Below, piece by piece: positions 15,744 through 24,552 of a DNA stretch of 39,354 nt; positions within the stretch are counted from its first letter, which is position 1; every line of letters begins with the position of its first letter. The stretch lies in the NCBI GenBank assembly GCA_944320885.1, contig CALUJE010000005.1:1-39354 (forward strand), written 5' to 3'. The notes under the pieces were generated by a model. It had not been told where the DNA came from. It worked only from the letters and a program-made list of their open reading frames with translations, and did not search any database. A program made the position numbers and the translations under genes. Source of the stretch: an uncultured Phocaeicola sp. (lineage in GTDB: Bacteria; Bacteroidota; Bacteroidia; Bacteroidales; Bacteroidaceae).

Positions 15744-16508
15744 TTAGAATATATATCCGAATCCGATGTTCAGGTATACGTTATACATGTTGAATGTAAT
15801 GGTATTGAAGTCACTGTGGAATATATCGTTCATTCCCCATTGCAGGTCACCGTTCAAGCGGAAGTGGCGGTTTACTTTCCAGGAGCCTCCAAACTGTAAT
15901 CCCCATTGCAGGTTTCTCAGGTTGTCAGAGAAATCGTATGAAGCGGTTGCGTCTCCAGTAAAGATTCTTTTGGGACCTGTAGGGTCACCCTCACGCAGGT
16001 ATCCGTCATATACATATCCCGAGAAATTCTCATCCATAAGAAATGCTATGTAGGGCCCCATTCTTAAACTCCAGATAGAGCTTAGCCTGTAGGCTGCCAT
16101 GACGGGAATGGTGAAGTAAGAGTTGTTGACCGTAGTCTGTACCATTCCAGTCCAGTTACCCTTTATAAGACCTCCTCCGTCTCTTAGTTCCATGCGGTAA
16201 TTCTTTACTTCAGCCTTTGTCTTCATGGCCTTTGTATCGAAAGAGATACCGCTGCTTAGTCCCCACTTCTCATTAAACCATTTGGTAACCTGTGCTCCTA
16301 ATGAGAGGCTAAGGGTAGGATTGTAGCTTTCAATGGAACGTATTTCTTCCGGTAATGGAAGGGGACTTGTACCACCGATGCTGAATGAAGCCTTCAGCTC
16401 AAAATCAATATTGTGCTGGCGCAATTTCTGTGAAAAGTTGTTTTGTGCCTGGCTGCCTGCTGCAAATAGCAGCAACAATGTGCATATATAGATAATCTGT
16501 TTTTTCAT
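15744..16508 (-). CDS. Outer-membrane beta-barrel protein (porin-like, PorT/OmpA-barrel type)
   Basis: The 254-residue protein has a signal peptide ending in Ala-Gln around residues 21-22. The rest has alternating beta-strand character and ends in an aromatic-terminated strand (NIGFGYIF), typical of Bacteroidetes 8-stranded outer-membrane barrels. The ATG overlaps the last base of the stop codon of the PCMD lipoprotein gene (TAATG), so the two are translationally coupled. The pairing suggests a shared envelope role, but I cannot name a ligand. Confidence 0.75.
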   Translation of the reverse strand: MKKQIIYICTLLLLFAAGSQAQNNFSQKLRQHNIDFELKASFSIGGTSPLPLPEEIRSIESYNPTLSLSLGAQVTKWFNEKWGLSSGISFDTKAMKTKAEVKNYRMELRDGGGLIKGNWTGMVQTTVNNSYFTIPVMAAYRLSSIWSLRMGPYIAFLMDENFSGYVYDGYLREGDPTGPKRIFTGDATASYDFSDNLRNLQWGLQFGGSWKVNRHFRLNGDLQWGMNDIFHSDFNTITFNMYNVYLNIGFGYIF

Positions 16509-17662
16509 TAGAAGTCCTCCGAGAATTTAAGTTCTACATCATCAACGCAAAGCGTACTGTTTTCAGCTCCATTAAAGATTGCGCCTTCTTCGCTTGAGCT
16601 CATTACAATGGCCAGATTGTAATCGCCTCTTTTCAGCTTTTCGATATCAAGGGGTGTTCCTCCTTCAAATTTTTTGAACGGGATATAGAAAGGAGTCCAT
16701 TCGCTGGCTTCTTTTCGTTCTGCGCGCGGAAGACGTGCAATCATGACAATATAAGGAGAGGTCAGTACATTATATCCGTCAAGGTATGACTTCTGAGTGT
16801 CAATGTACATTTGCGCAGCGTCATAGAATACGCCATAAATATCCCATGTGTCGGTTGTATTCTCATAATCAGTACCATTCTGTGGATTCTTGACAGTCCA
16901 TTTCGGTCCGGCTTTGTATTTGTAATACCCTTCAATGCTCAGTGGATAATAAGGGAATATGTTTCCTTCACCAAAATGAGTAGCTACGGCAGGTTTGGTA
17001 ATATCTACTTCTTCTCCGAATGTGCCGATAAACAGATTACCTGCGGCTATAGGGGCAAATATGGATACAAATCCTGATTTAGGTTTACGGGTTACCATTT
17101 TTGCACAGCGTCCGTCTCGTCCGTCTTCACCTGAATAAGTCGGAAATAGGGTTGGGTCGTCAGCCAGTCCGTCCATTCCTGCAGCTGTAACGAATCCGGA
17201 GTTACCACTGGCCCACTCCATTGTTATGGCTCCAAAATCATCGGTTTCCTGAATGATATGGTAATGACGTCCGCTTTCTTCTTTTGAAGTATATGTATCA
17301 AAAGTATAATGAGTAATGGTTTCCTTGTCTTTGGTTACATAAATGGTGTATTCTTTCTTCCATTTTCCGTCTTCAGAAGTAACCGTATACACTTGAGGTA
17401 TTATGAAGTTGTTACTTTCATTGCTGGGAGGATTTATGGTTGCTCCCGGAGTCAACTCGAATATGGGGGTAAGACTGCTGAGGTCTGTTTCTTTGTTGAC
17501 CATTAAGCTGATTTTATTGTTTTCTATAATAGGAGGTCGTTTCAGCACGTCTTCTTTTAGAGTACAGCTTACAATATCTGCTTCTGCATTAGGAGCCTCG
17601 TCTTTAATGCAAGAGCTAATGGTTGTTGCAATTAGGCAAAGAATAATATAAAACTTTTTCAT
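16508..17662 (-). CDS. PCMD-domain surface lipoprotein
   Basis: The 384-residue protein is a lipoprotein: signal peptide with lipobox ISSC, acylated Cys18, followed by acidic residues (a Lys-Asp-Glu start) that favour surface export in Bacteroidetes. Residues of about 30-110 look like an immunoglobulin-like domain of the DUF5018 sort (EDGKWKKEYTIYVTK). The C-terminal part of about 260 residues reads as the PCMD (putative carbohydrate metabolism domain) family, a jelly-roll fold common near Bacteroides glycan genes, with the markers GSGNSGFVTAAG-like and RDGRCAKMVTRKP. The stop codon overlaps the start of the following barrel gene. No Sus-type genes are adjacent, so carbohydrate binding is only a family-level guess. 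Confidence 0.75.
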   Translation of the reverse strand: MKKFYIILCLIATTISSCIKDEAPNAEADIVSCTLKEDVLKRPPIIENNKISLMVNKETDLSSLTPIFELTPGATINPPSNESNNFIIPQVYTVTSEDGKWKKEYTIYVTKDKETITHYTFDTYTSKEESGRHYHIIQETDDFGAITMEWASGNSGFVTAAGMDGLADDPTLFPTYSGEDGRDGRCAKMVTRKPKSGFVSIFAPIAAGNLFIGTFGEEVDITKPAVATHFGEGNIFPYYPLSIEGYYKYKAGPKWTVKNPQNGTDYENTTDTWDIYGVFYDAAQMYIDTQKSYLDGYNVLTSPYIVMIARLPRAERKEASEWTPFYIPFKKFEGGTPLDIEKLKRGDYNLAIVMSSSEEGAIFNGAENSTLCVDDVELKFSEDF

Positions 17663-17691
17663 TAATAATCGTTTTTGGATAGATAATAAAA

Positions 17692-17756
17692 AAATCTTTA
17701 GAATGTGTTGGATACAGTTTGCATTTTAGACAATCTGCAAAACGTTCTAAAGATTT
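17692..17756 (-). terminator. Terminator of slyD with a long loop
   Basis: A 12-bp perfect stem, AAATCTTTAGAA at about 17692-17703 with 17745-17756, encloses about 41 nt. On the minus strand it is followed by a T-run. It lies 28 nt past the slyD stop and ahead of the PCMD gene. Confidence 0.65.
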
Positions 17757-17783
17757 CTTCTATATAATAAGGTAATGTTTCTG

Positions 17784-18395
17784 TTAATCGTGGCAGCCGC
17801 ATCCGCAGTTTCCGTGGTGATGACCGTGTTCGTTACATCCGTCATCGCATCCACCATCTCCACAACCGCCTCCGCAGCAGTCACATCCTCCGCCGCATCC
17901 TCCGGAAAGCATATTGATTGTTTCCTGAATCTCGGCATTGGTTGCAGGACGTGATTCGGTTACTTCACCTTTGAATCGAAGATCTTTTCCTGCAAACGGG
18001 TGGTTGAAATCCATTACCACTACATCTTCTTTTACCTCAAGTACGGTTCCGTTAAGACGGTTGCCATCTGCATTCATCAGTGGAACGATGTTTCCGGCAA
18101 AAATTCTTTCAGAATCAAATTTTCCGTCAATTTCAAAGATGTTCTTGGGCAAATCCAATACATGAGTTTCGTCATATTCTCCATATGCTTCGGCAACTGG
18201 TATTACAAAATCAAACTTGTCACTTTTAGCCAATGGGGCGATTTCTTTTTCGAAAGCTTCAAGGGTAGTACCCATTCCGGAAATAAACTGGAAAGGATGT
18301 TCTACCGGTGCTTTTTCTACCATATTTTCTGTTCCATTCTCCGTAATATACAATTCGTATGATACGGTAATGTATTTGTTGGGATTGTTCTCCAT
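17784..18395 (-). CDS. slyD: FKBP-type peptidyl-prolyl isomerase, SlyD-like, with metal-binding tail
   Basis: The cytosolic prolyl isomerase and chaperone has FKBP halves at about residues 1-70 and 125-160, interrupted by the insert-in-flap domain typical of SlyD. Markers are an N-terminal VSYELYITENG start and the central NHPFAGKDLRFKGEV motif. The last 39 residues (about 165-203) consist almost only of Gly, Cys, His and Asp, with ten cysteines and five histidines. In E. coli SlyD such a tail binds nickel and feeds hydrogenase maturation. The tail here is richer in Cys than His. A -7 box TATCTTTG (minus strand 18456-18449) lies about 55 nt upstream. Confidence 0.9.
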   Translation of the reverse strand: MENNPNKYITVSYELYITENGTENMVEKAPVEHPFQFISGMGTTLEAFEKEIAPLAKSDKFDFVIPVAEAYGEYDETHVLDLPKNIFEIDGKFDSERIFAGNIVPLMNADGNRLNGTVLEVKEDVVVMDFNHPFAGKDLRFKGEVTESRPATNAEIQETINMLSGGCGGGCDCCGGGCGDGGCDDGCNEHGHHHGNCGCGCHD

Positions 18396-18448
18396 ATGCT
18401 TATTTATATAAATGGTTTGATATTAATCTTTTGTGTGCATATTCTTCG

Positions 18449-18456
18449 CAAAGATA
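18449..18456 (-). promoter_or_regulatory. Possible -7 box for slyD
   Basis: TATCTTTG on the minus strand fits TAnnTTTG, 53 nt before the ATG. No clear -33 TTTG is found at the usual distance. Confidence 0.35.
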
Positions 18457-18678
18457 GTGAAATATGAGCTAAAGATGCTATAAAAGGATGCTAAATATCA
18501 TTTTTTTAAGAGATGCTCTTTCGTGAATATTAAACGGATAATAAAACTATTTGTTATTAAAATGCTTTATTTTGTATCATATGTAAATATATATAGGGTT
18601 TAATTATATCACGAATAATTGATATAAATCAATTAAATGGATATTTGTTGGCTGATTTACATTTATTAACCATAATAG
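18457..18678. other. AT-rich divergent control region between slyD and the small exported protein gene
   Basis: No gene is seen. GATGCT occurs three times (18474, 18487, 18512). An 8-bp perfect inverted repeat, TAATTGAT (18616-18623) with 18628-18635 around ATAA, could be a regulator site about 60 nt upstream of the plus-strand promoter. Confidence 0.4.
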
Positions 18679-18711
18679 TTTGCTTCCGTATTGAAAGCTA
18701 TTCTATATTTG
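18679..18711 (+). promoter_or_regulatory. Consensus promoter for the small exported protein
   Basis: TTTG (18679-18682), 21 nt, TATATTTG (18704-18711). It matches fully in both boxes and implies a 5' leader of about 75 nt. Confidence 0.7.
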
Positions 18712-18794
18712 CAGTGTCAAAAAGATAAGTAAAGTATAGGTAAAAAGGTTTTTAGTTTTTAGGATTAACAATTAATGTAAAAAGAAGAAAGAAA

Positions 18795-19172
18795 ATGAAA
18801 CGTTTTGTATTACTTTTTGTAGCGTTGGCTACATTCGCGGGCGCTACTGTTTTTGCAGCTAACGAAGGTGCAAATGTGAATAAAGAGGTATGGAACTGGG
18901 ATGTTCGCACAGAACGTATAGTGCGTTATTTGGATATTTATAGTGGTCAGTTTGATAAGGTGGCTCTTGCCAATGAACATTTTTCTGAGCAATTGCAGAA
19001 AATATCACGCATTAAGGATGAAGATGTTCGCGGAAAGAAGGTACGTGAGGCCGTATCAGAGAATTTAAGTTTGATGAAAAGTATATTGAATGTAGAACAA
19101 TACCGCAAGTATGTGACTTTATTGAATTTGACTATACGAAATAAAGGACTTGATGTTTATTTAGTTTGGTAA
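18795..19172 (+). CDS. Small exported helical protein, unknown function
   Basis: The 125-residue product has a clear signal peptide (cut after Val-Phe-Ala, about residue 21) and no lipobox, so it is periplasmic. The mature part is predicted helical and charged. Near the C-terminus is LNVEQYRKYVTLLN, reminiscent of the LTxxQ motif of CpxP/Spy-type periplasmic chaperones, although the rest is too different for me to assign that family. It has its own strong promoter and terminator, hence a single-gene unit. Proteins of this size and layout are frequent in Bacteroides as unnamed exported proteins. Confidence 0.75.
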   Translation: MKRFVLLFVALATFAGATVFAANEGANVNKEVWNWDVRTERIVRYLDIYSGQFDKVALANEHFSEQLQKISRIKDEDVRGKKVREAVSENLSLMKSILNVEQYRKYVTLLNLTIRNKGLDVYLVW

Positions 19173-19202
19173 ATGGGATAACAATTAATTTGGAGAGAAT
19201 TG

Positions 19203-19247
19203 AAAAGGGGAAGGAGTCTCTATGATTTCTTCTCCTTTTTATTTTTA
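19203..19247 (+). terminator. Intrinsic terminator of the small exported protein gene
   Basis: An 11-bp stem (19203-19213 with 19229-19239, one G-U pair) has a 15-nt loop and a T-rich tail to 19247. The following stretch to 19456 shows nothing I can interpret. Confidence 0.75.
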
Positions 19248-19456
19248 CTGTATCTTTCAGAAATAACGGTTTCTTAAAACTGATACTGTGGATTGTATTT
19301 GGGGAATAGATAGCTTGTTTTTAAGAGCTGGAATGTTGTTTATAATAGATTGATTCTTTTTAATACAATGTGTTGTGCGTTGATTTATAGATGTTTATTG
19401 AATACTGTGACATAAAGGAATTGCCAACAGATGTATGTAGTGTGGATTTTCTTGGC

Positions 19457-19464
19457 TATATTTG
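19457..19464 (+). promoter_or_regulatory. -7 box for the sugar kinase gene
   Basis: TATATTTG fits the consensus. The -33 region is poor. The predicted leader is about 33 nt. Confidence 0.45.
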
Positions 19465-19503
19465 TATAACGAATCTTATAACTAAACGATTAATAAAGTA
19501 ATT

Positions 19504-20544
19504 ATGGGTAAAAAAATTGTGACTTTTGGTGAGATAATGCTTCGTCTGACTCCTCCCGATAATTTGCGTATTCAGCAGAGCCGGAATTTTTTGGCAAATT
19601 ATGGAGGTAGTGAGGCAAATGTTGCCATATCAATTGCAAATTATGGTGGTGACGTAGATTATGTTACTTGTTTGCCAAAAAATGCATTGGGTGAGAACTG
19701 TATTACTGAATTACGCTCACATAATGTTGGAACCAGAAATATTCTTCTTGGAGGACGTCGTCTGGGAACCTATTATATGGAAAAGGCTGTATCGATGCGT
19801 GGTTCGCAAGTGATATATGACCGCGACGGATCTTCTTTTACTGATTTGCAGCCGGGAATGATTGATTGGCGTAAAATTTTTCAGGATGCAAGTATTTTCC
19901 ACTGGTCCGGTATTGATGCCTCATTGACGCCGGGACTGGCTGCCGTATGTGAAGAAGCAATTCATGTGGCTGATGAAATGGGACTTACCATCTGTTGCGA
20001 TATTAATTACCGTAAGAACTTGTGGAATTATGGAAAGAATCCGAAGGAAGTGATGATTCCATTGATGAAGCATTGTGATATTGTTTTCGGAAGCGAGAGT
20101 GAGTATGCTACGGTAATGGGTATTCCAGCGCCTAAGTTTGCTGCAGTGTCAGACAAGGAAGTGGTAAACAAAGAAGCATATGAGAACTATTGCAGACAAA
20201 TAGCAGCAGAACTTCCGCGTTGCAAATACGTATATATCGTTTTAAGAAATGTGATGAGCTCGGAGCATCATACCTTGGCAGGTGTATTGTATTCAGAGAA
20301 TAAAATCAAGACTACCCGTGTATACGACATAACCAATATCATCGACTGTATCGGAGTAGGAGACGCATTTGTTGGCGGTTTGTTGTATGCACATACCGTA
20401 TATGATGATGACAGAAAGAAACTGGAATTTGCAACGGCTGCATCTGTCTTGAAAAATACTATTGCCGGTGATTATAATATGATAAAGGCAACGGAAGTTG
20501 AAAATCTGATAGAAAAGGAAGCTACGGGAGAAGTTGACCGCTGA
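19504..20544 (+). CDS. kdgK: PfkB-family sugar kinase, 2-keto-3-deoxygluconate kinase type
   Basis: The 346-residue ribokinase-fold enzyme is predicted to phosphorylate 2-keto-3-deoxygluconate for the uronic acid/pectin pathway. The N-terminal opening, with TFGEIMLRLTPP and GGSEANVAISIANYGG, closely resembles KdgK proteins. The second PfkB signature is GVGDAF with catalytic Asp287; the usual GAGD Ala is Val here. No aldolase (kdgA) or uronate gene lies beside it, so the substrate is assigned by resemblance only, and other sugar acids are possible. It is a single-gene unit with a -7 box upstream and hairpins after the stop. Confidence 0.75.
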   Translation: MGKKIVTFGEIMLRLTPPDNLRIQQSRNFLANYGGSEANVAISIANYGGDVDYVTCLPKNALGENCITELRSHNVGTRNILLGGRRLGTYYMEKAVSMRGSQVIYDRDGSSFTDLQPGMIDWRKIFQDASIFHWSGIDASLTPGLAAVCEEAIHVADEMGLTICCDINYRKNLWNYGKNPKEVMIPLMKHCDIVFGSESEYATVMGIPAPKFAAVSDKEVVNKEAYENYCRQIAAELPRCKYVYIVLRNVMSSEHHTLAGVLYSENKIKTTRVYDITNIIDCIGVGDAFVGGLLYAHTVYDDDRKKLEFATAASVLKNTIAGDYNMIKATEVENLIEKEATGEVDR

Positions 20545-20618
20545 TTCTCTGAGAGTCAGAGTATAAATATAAAACATGGGAAGAAAAATCTGTCATGATA
20601 ATGGCCGGTTTTTCTTCC
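20541..20618 (+). terminator. Two hairpins after the sugar kinase gene
   Basis: A 9-bp hairpin with a 3-nt loop spans the stop codon (20541-20559, one wobble). A perfect 10-bp stem follows (20579-20588 with 20609-20618, 20-nt loop) and leads into CTGTTGTTTT. The second is the likely terminator. Confidence 0.65.
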
Positions 20619-20783
20619 TGTTGTTTTATAAAGATGTGTTTTTATATCATAAAGATATTTCTTTTCTTAGACAGGTTTTATGGGACTTATTAAATAGGAA
20701 TATGCTTTTTATAATAAAATACACAATAAAAAACCTTTTATCTTACAAATAAATATTTTTATGGCTAAAAAATCTTCGTTTTG

Positions 20784-20814
20784 TTTGGGAGCTATCGAAA
20801 AAACACTACCTTTG
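20784..20814 (+). promoter_or_regulatory. Consensus promoter of the ilv operon
   Basis: TTTG (20784-20787), 19 nt, TACCTTTG (20807-20814); both boxes match fully. Transcription start is expected near 20821, 20 nt before the leader peptide. The stretch 20619-20783 upstream is AT-rich with nothing else recognisable. Confidence 0.75.
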
Positions 20815-20840
20815 CCGATGCAATACAAAAAAAGTAATAT

Positions 20841-20918
20841 ATGAACTTGAATACTTGCATAAACCTAGTGATTTCACACATTATTATTCGCGTCGTGGTG
20901 GTTTCATCAAGAGCGTAG
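20841..20918 (+). CDS. ilv operon leader peptide (25 codons)
   Basis: The ATG at 20841 opens a 25-residue frame ending in TAG at 20916-20918. Its centre reads LVISHIIIRVVVV. Five Ile, five Val and two Leu make up 12 of 25 residues, the amino acids made by the operon that follows. This is the hallmark of a transcription-attenuation leader peptide such as E. coli IlvL, to which it bears no direct similarity beyond composition. It sits between a consensus promoter and a long hairpin before ilvD. Such a run of Ile and Val codons is very unlikely by chance at this spot. Confidence 0.85.
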   Translation: MNLNTCINLVISHIIIRVVVVSSRA

Positions 20919-20943
20919 AAAGGTTCGTGCGGTATTTTAAGAC

Positions 20944-20989
20944 ATATGAAAGAAGCCTTTCTCGTATTTGAGGAAGGCTTCTTTCATAT
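20944..20989 (+). promoter_or_regulatory. Attenuator-like hairpin before ilvD
   Basis: A 20-bp stem (20944-20963 with 20970-20989), with one U-G pair and a 6-nt loop, begins 25 nt after the leader stop codon and ends 27 nt before the ilvD ATG. It lacks a clear U-run afterwards (TAATATCGG), so termination may be inefficient or the hairpin may work differently. TTTCAT at 20902-20907, at the end of the Val codons, can pair with ATGAAA in the 5' arm. That is a possible alternative fold, but only 6 bp. Confidence 0.7.
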
Positions 20990-21016
20990 TAATATCGGTG
21001 AAAAAGAATTTGAGAT

Positions 21017-22819
21017 ATGAAACATCAGTTACGTAGTGCAATCAGTACACAAGGACGCCGGATGGCAGGTGCCAGAGCCCTTTGGGTGGCCAATGGTATG
21101 AAACGGGAACAAATGGGAAAACCTATCATTGCCATCGTTAATTCATTTACACAGTTTGTGCCCGGACACACACATTTGCATGAGATAGGGCAGATGGTAA
21201 AGCAGGAAATCGAGAAACTGGGCTGTTTTGCTGCCGAGTTCAATACCATTGCTATTGATGATGGTATAGCTATGGGACATGACGGTATGCTTTATTCGCT
21301 TCCTTCACGTGATATCATTGCCGACAGTGTGGAATATATGGTTAATGCACATAAAGCGGATGCAATGGTGTGCATCAGTAACTGTGACAAGATTACTCCG
21401 GGAATGCTGATGGCCGCCATGCGACTGAACATACCTACGGTCTTTGTTTCTGGAGGACCGATGGAGGCGGGCGATTGGAACGGACAGCACCTTGACCTGA
21501 TTGATGCAATGATCAAGTCGGCCGATGCATCGGTGGGCGATGATGAAGTAGCCAAAATAGAAGAACATGCCTGTCCCGGATGCGGATGCTGTTCCGGAAT
21601 GTTTACTGCCAATTCAATGAACTGCCTGAACGAGGCTATCGGACTGGCTTTACCGGGAAACGGAACTGTGCTGGCTACGCATGCTAATCGTAAACAGTTG
21701 TTCAAGGATGCGGCTGCGCTGATAGTTAAAAACGCATATAAATATTATGAAGAAGGCGATGAGTCTGTTTTGCCGCGCAGCATTGCTACCCGTCAGGCTT
21801 TTCTGAATGCCATGACCCTCGATATTGCCATGGGTGGTTCTACCAATACTGTGCTTCATTTGTTGGCTATCGCACATGAGGCTGAGGCCGATTTTAAGAT
21901 GGACGATATTGACATGCTGTCACGCAAGGTTCCTTGCTTGTGTAAGGTAGCTCCCAATACGCAGAAATATCATATTCAGGATGTAAACCGTGCAGGAGGC
22001 ATTTTGAATATTTTGGGTGAACTTGCCAAAGGCGGATTGGTTGATAAGTCTGTAAAGCGGGTCGATGGCATGACTTTAGGCGAGGCTATTGATAAATATG
22101 ATATACAGAAACCGGAAGTTGATGCGGAGGCTTACCGTATCTATACAAGTGCTCCCGGAAACAGATTCAATATAGAATTAGGTTCACAGCAGGCTGTCTA
22201 TAAAGAACTCGATACCGACAGAGCCAACGGTTGCATACGCGATTTGCAGCATGCCTATTCCAAGGATGGAGGACTGGCAGTGCTGAAAGGTAACATCGCA
22301 CAGGATGGATGTGTAGTGAAGACGGCTGGTGTAGATGAAAGTATCTGGAAGTTCTCCGGACCTGCCAAGGTCTTTGATTCGCAGGAAGCTGCATGTGAAG
22401 GCATTCTGGGTGGAAAAGTGGTTAGTGGAGATGTTGTAGTCATCACGCACGAAGGCCCGAAGGGAGGACCGGGTATGCAGGAGATGCTTTATCCTACTTC
22501 TTATATCAAATCCCGTCATTTGGGTAAGGAATGTGCTTTGATTACTGACGGACGTTTCAGTGGAGGAACATCCGGACTGAGCATCGGACATATCTCACCC
22601 GAAGCCGCCGCCGGTGGTAATATCGGAAAAGTAGTTGATGGTGATATCATAGAAATAGATATACCGAACCGTTCCATAAATGTTCGTTTGAGCGATGAAG
22701 AACTGGCAGCACGTCCCATGACACCAATGACGCGTGACAGGAAAGTTTCAAAGGCCTTGCGTGCTTATGCCAGCATGGTAAGCTCTGCCGATAAGGGAGG
22801 AGTTAGGATGATAGACTGA
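21017..22819 (+). CDS. ilvD: Dihydroxy-acid dehydratase
   Basis: The enzyme dehydrates 2,3-dihydroxy-isovalerate and 2,3-dihydroxy-3-methylvalerate to the keto acids of valine and isoleucine, using an iron-sulfur cluster. Family motifs are clear: Cys123 in NCDKITPG, and the cysteine cluster 186/189/191/192 within [16 protein letters not shown]. The C-terminal block contains [16 protein letters not shown]. The 600-residue length is normal. It is first in ilvD-ilvB-ilvN-thioesterase-ilvC, directly under the leader peptide region, and ilvB starts 21 nt after its stop. Confidence 0.97.
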   Translation: MKHQLRSAISTQGRRMAGARALWVANGMKREQMGKPIIAIVNSFTQFVPGHTHLHEIGQMVKQEIEKLGCFAAEFNTIAIDDGIAMGHDGMLYSLPSRDIIADSVEYMVNAHKADAMVCISNCDKITPGMLMAAMRLNIPTVFVSGGPMEAGDWNGQHLDLIDAMIKSADASVGDDEVAKIEEHACPGCGCCSGMFTANSMNCLNEAIGLALPGNGTVLATHANRKQLFKDAAALIVKNAYKYYEEGDESVLPRSIATRQAFLNAMTLDIAMGGSTNTVLHLLAIAHEAEADFKMDDIDMLSRKVPCLCKVAPNTQKYHIQDVNRAGGILNILGELAKGGLVDKSVKRVDGMTLGEAIDKYDIQKPEVDAEAYRIYTSAPGNRFNIELGSQQAVYKELDTDRANGCIRDLQHAYSKDGGLAVLKGNIAQDGCVVKTAGVDESIWKFSGPAKVFDSQEAACEGILGGKVVSGDVVVITHEGPKGGPGMQEMLYPTSYIKSRHLGKECALITDGRFSGGTSGLSIGHISPEAAAGGNIGKVVDGDIIEIDIPNRSINVRLSDEELAARPMTPMTRDRKVSKALRAYASMVSSADKGGVRMID

Positions 22820-22840
22820 TAAAGTAGAGGAGATATAAAT

Positions 22841-24538
22841 ATGACTAAGGAAAAGATAACAGGTGCAGAAGCGCTGATGCGCTCTTTGGAGCATCAGGGA
22901 GTAACTACTCTTTTTGGGTATCCGGGAGGTTCCATCATGCCAGTCTTCGATGCGTTGTTTGATCATTCGGCGCAATTGAACCACATATTGGTGCGTCATG
23001 AACAGGCTGCGGCACATGCGGCAGAGGGATATGCCAGAGTCTCCGGAAAAGTGGGAGTCTGTCTGGTAACCAGCGGACCGGGAGCAACAAATACAATTAC
23101 GGGAATAGCTGATGCAATGATAGACAGTACGCCGATTGTTGTCATTGCTGGACAGGTAGGTACTCCTTTTTTGGGTAGTGACGCCTTTCAGGAAGTCGAT
23201 TTGGTAGGTATTACCCAGCCGATTTCCAAGTGGAGTTATCAGATACGTCGTGCCGAAGATGTGCCGATGGCTGTAGCCAAAGCTTTCTATATAGCCCAGA
23301 GCGGACGTCCGGGACCGGTTGTTCTTGACTTTGCGAAGAATGCACAGGTTGAATCGTTCGAATATGAACCGGTCGATGTTGACTTTATCCGCAGTTATGT
23401 TCCGGTGCCGGATACTGATATGACTTCATTGGAGGAAGCGGCAAAAATGATAAACTCGGCAAAACGTCCGTTTGCATTGGTTGGACAGGGAGTGACTCTC
23501 GGAAATGCACAGAAAGAGTTGCTTACCTTTCTTGAAAAGGCGGATATACCCTGTGGTACAACATTGTTGGGCCTGTCCGATATTCCTACTTCACATCGTC
23601 TGAACAAGGGAATGCTGGGAATGCATGGCAATCTGGGTCCCAATGTCAAGACCAATGAATGTGATGTTCTGATTGCTATTGGTATGCGCTTTGATGACCG
23701 TGTTACCGGTAATCTGGCAACCTATGCCCGTCAGGCCAAAATCATTCATCTGGATATCGATCCGGCAGAGATAAACAAGAATGTAAAAGTCGATGTGGCT
23801 GTTATGGGAGACTGCAAGCAAACCTTGCCACAATTGACCGATATGATAACATTTGCACACCATGAAGAATGGATTGCAAGTTTCCGTGAACATGAACAGC
23901 TGGAGTATGAGCGTGTAATCAAGAATGAAGTTTATCCTGCTGACGGGCCTTTGAAAATGGGAGAGGTAGCCCGTGCTGTGAGTGACGCGGCAGGCGATAA
24001 AGCCGTTCTTGTAACCGATGTCGGTCAGAACCAGATGTTGTCGGCCCGTTATTTCAGGTATAACCGGAACCGCAGTATCATTACATCTGGAGGATTGGGT
24101 ACAATGGGATTTGGCTTACCGGCCGCTATTGGAGCCACTTTCGGTGATTCGGAGCGTATAATTTGCGCTTTCATGGGCGACGGCGGCTTGCAGATGAGCA
24201 TTCAGGAGCTTGGTACTATCATGGAACAGAAAGCACCGGTCAAGATTATTCTGCTGAATAATAATTATCTGGGTAACGTACGTCAGTGGCAGGCCATGTT
24301 CTTCAATCGCCGTTATTCGTTTACTCCTATGATGAATCCTGATTATATGAAGATAGCTGAGGCATATGGCATTCCCTCTCGATTGGTAGTAAAGCGTGAA
24401 GAACTGTCACAGGGCATAGAGCAGATGCTGAATACCGATGGACCGTTCCTGTTGGAGGTAGCGGTAATCGAAGAAGGAAATGTATTGCCGATGACTCCTC
24501 CGGGAGGTACGGTTAACGAGATGTTGCTTGAATGTTAA
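22841..24538 (+). CDS. ilvB: Acetolactate synthase, large catalytic subunit
   Basis: The thiamine diphosphate enzyme forms acetolactate or acetohydroxybutyrate from pyruvate, the first common step to valine and isoleucine. The proton-relay Glu54 lies in LVRHEQAAAHAAEGYAR. The cofactor motif starts at GDGG (446-449) and runs into the NNNYLGNVRQW segment. FAD-binding and central domains are of normal size (565 residues). It overlaps the ORF of the small subunit slightly; the ilvN Shine-Dalgarno-like AAGGAGG lies across the ilvB stop codon. Confidence 0.96.
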   Translation: MTKEKITGAEALMRSLEHQGVTTLFGYPGGSIMPVFDALFDHSAQLNHILVRHEQAAAHAAEGYARVSGKVGVCLVTSGPGATNTITGIADAMIDSTPIVVIAGQVGTPFLGSDAFQEVDLVGITQPISKWSYQIRRAEDVPMAVAKAFYIAQSGRPGPVVLDFAKNAQVESFEYEPVDVDFIRSYVPVPDTDMTSLEEAAKMINSAKRPFALVGQGVTLGNAQKELLTFLEKADIPCGTTLLGLSDIPTSHRLNKGMLGMHGNLGPNVKTNECDVLIAIGMRFDDRVTGNLATYARQAKIIHLDIDPAEINKNVKVDVAVMGDCKQTLPQLTDMITFAHHEEWIASFREHEQLEYERVIKNEVYPADGPLKMGEVARAVSDAAGDKAVLVTDVGQNQMLSARYFRYNRNRSIITSGGLGTMGFGLPAAIGATFGDSERIICAFMGDGGLQMSIQELGTIMEQKAPVKIILLNNNYLGNVRQWQAMFFNRRYSFTPMMNPDYMKIAEAYGIPSRLVVKREELSQGIEQMLNTDGPFLLEVAVIEEGNVLPMTPPGGTVNEMLLEC

Positions 24539-24552
24539 GGAGGAAGATGATT

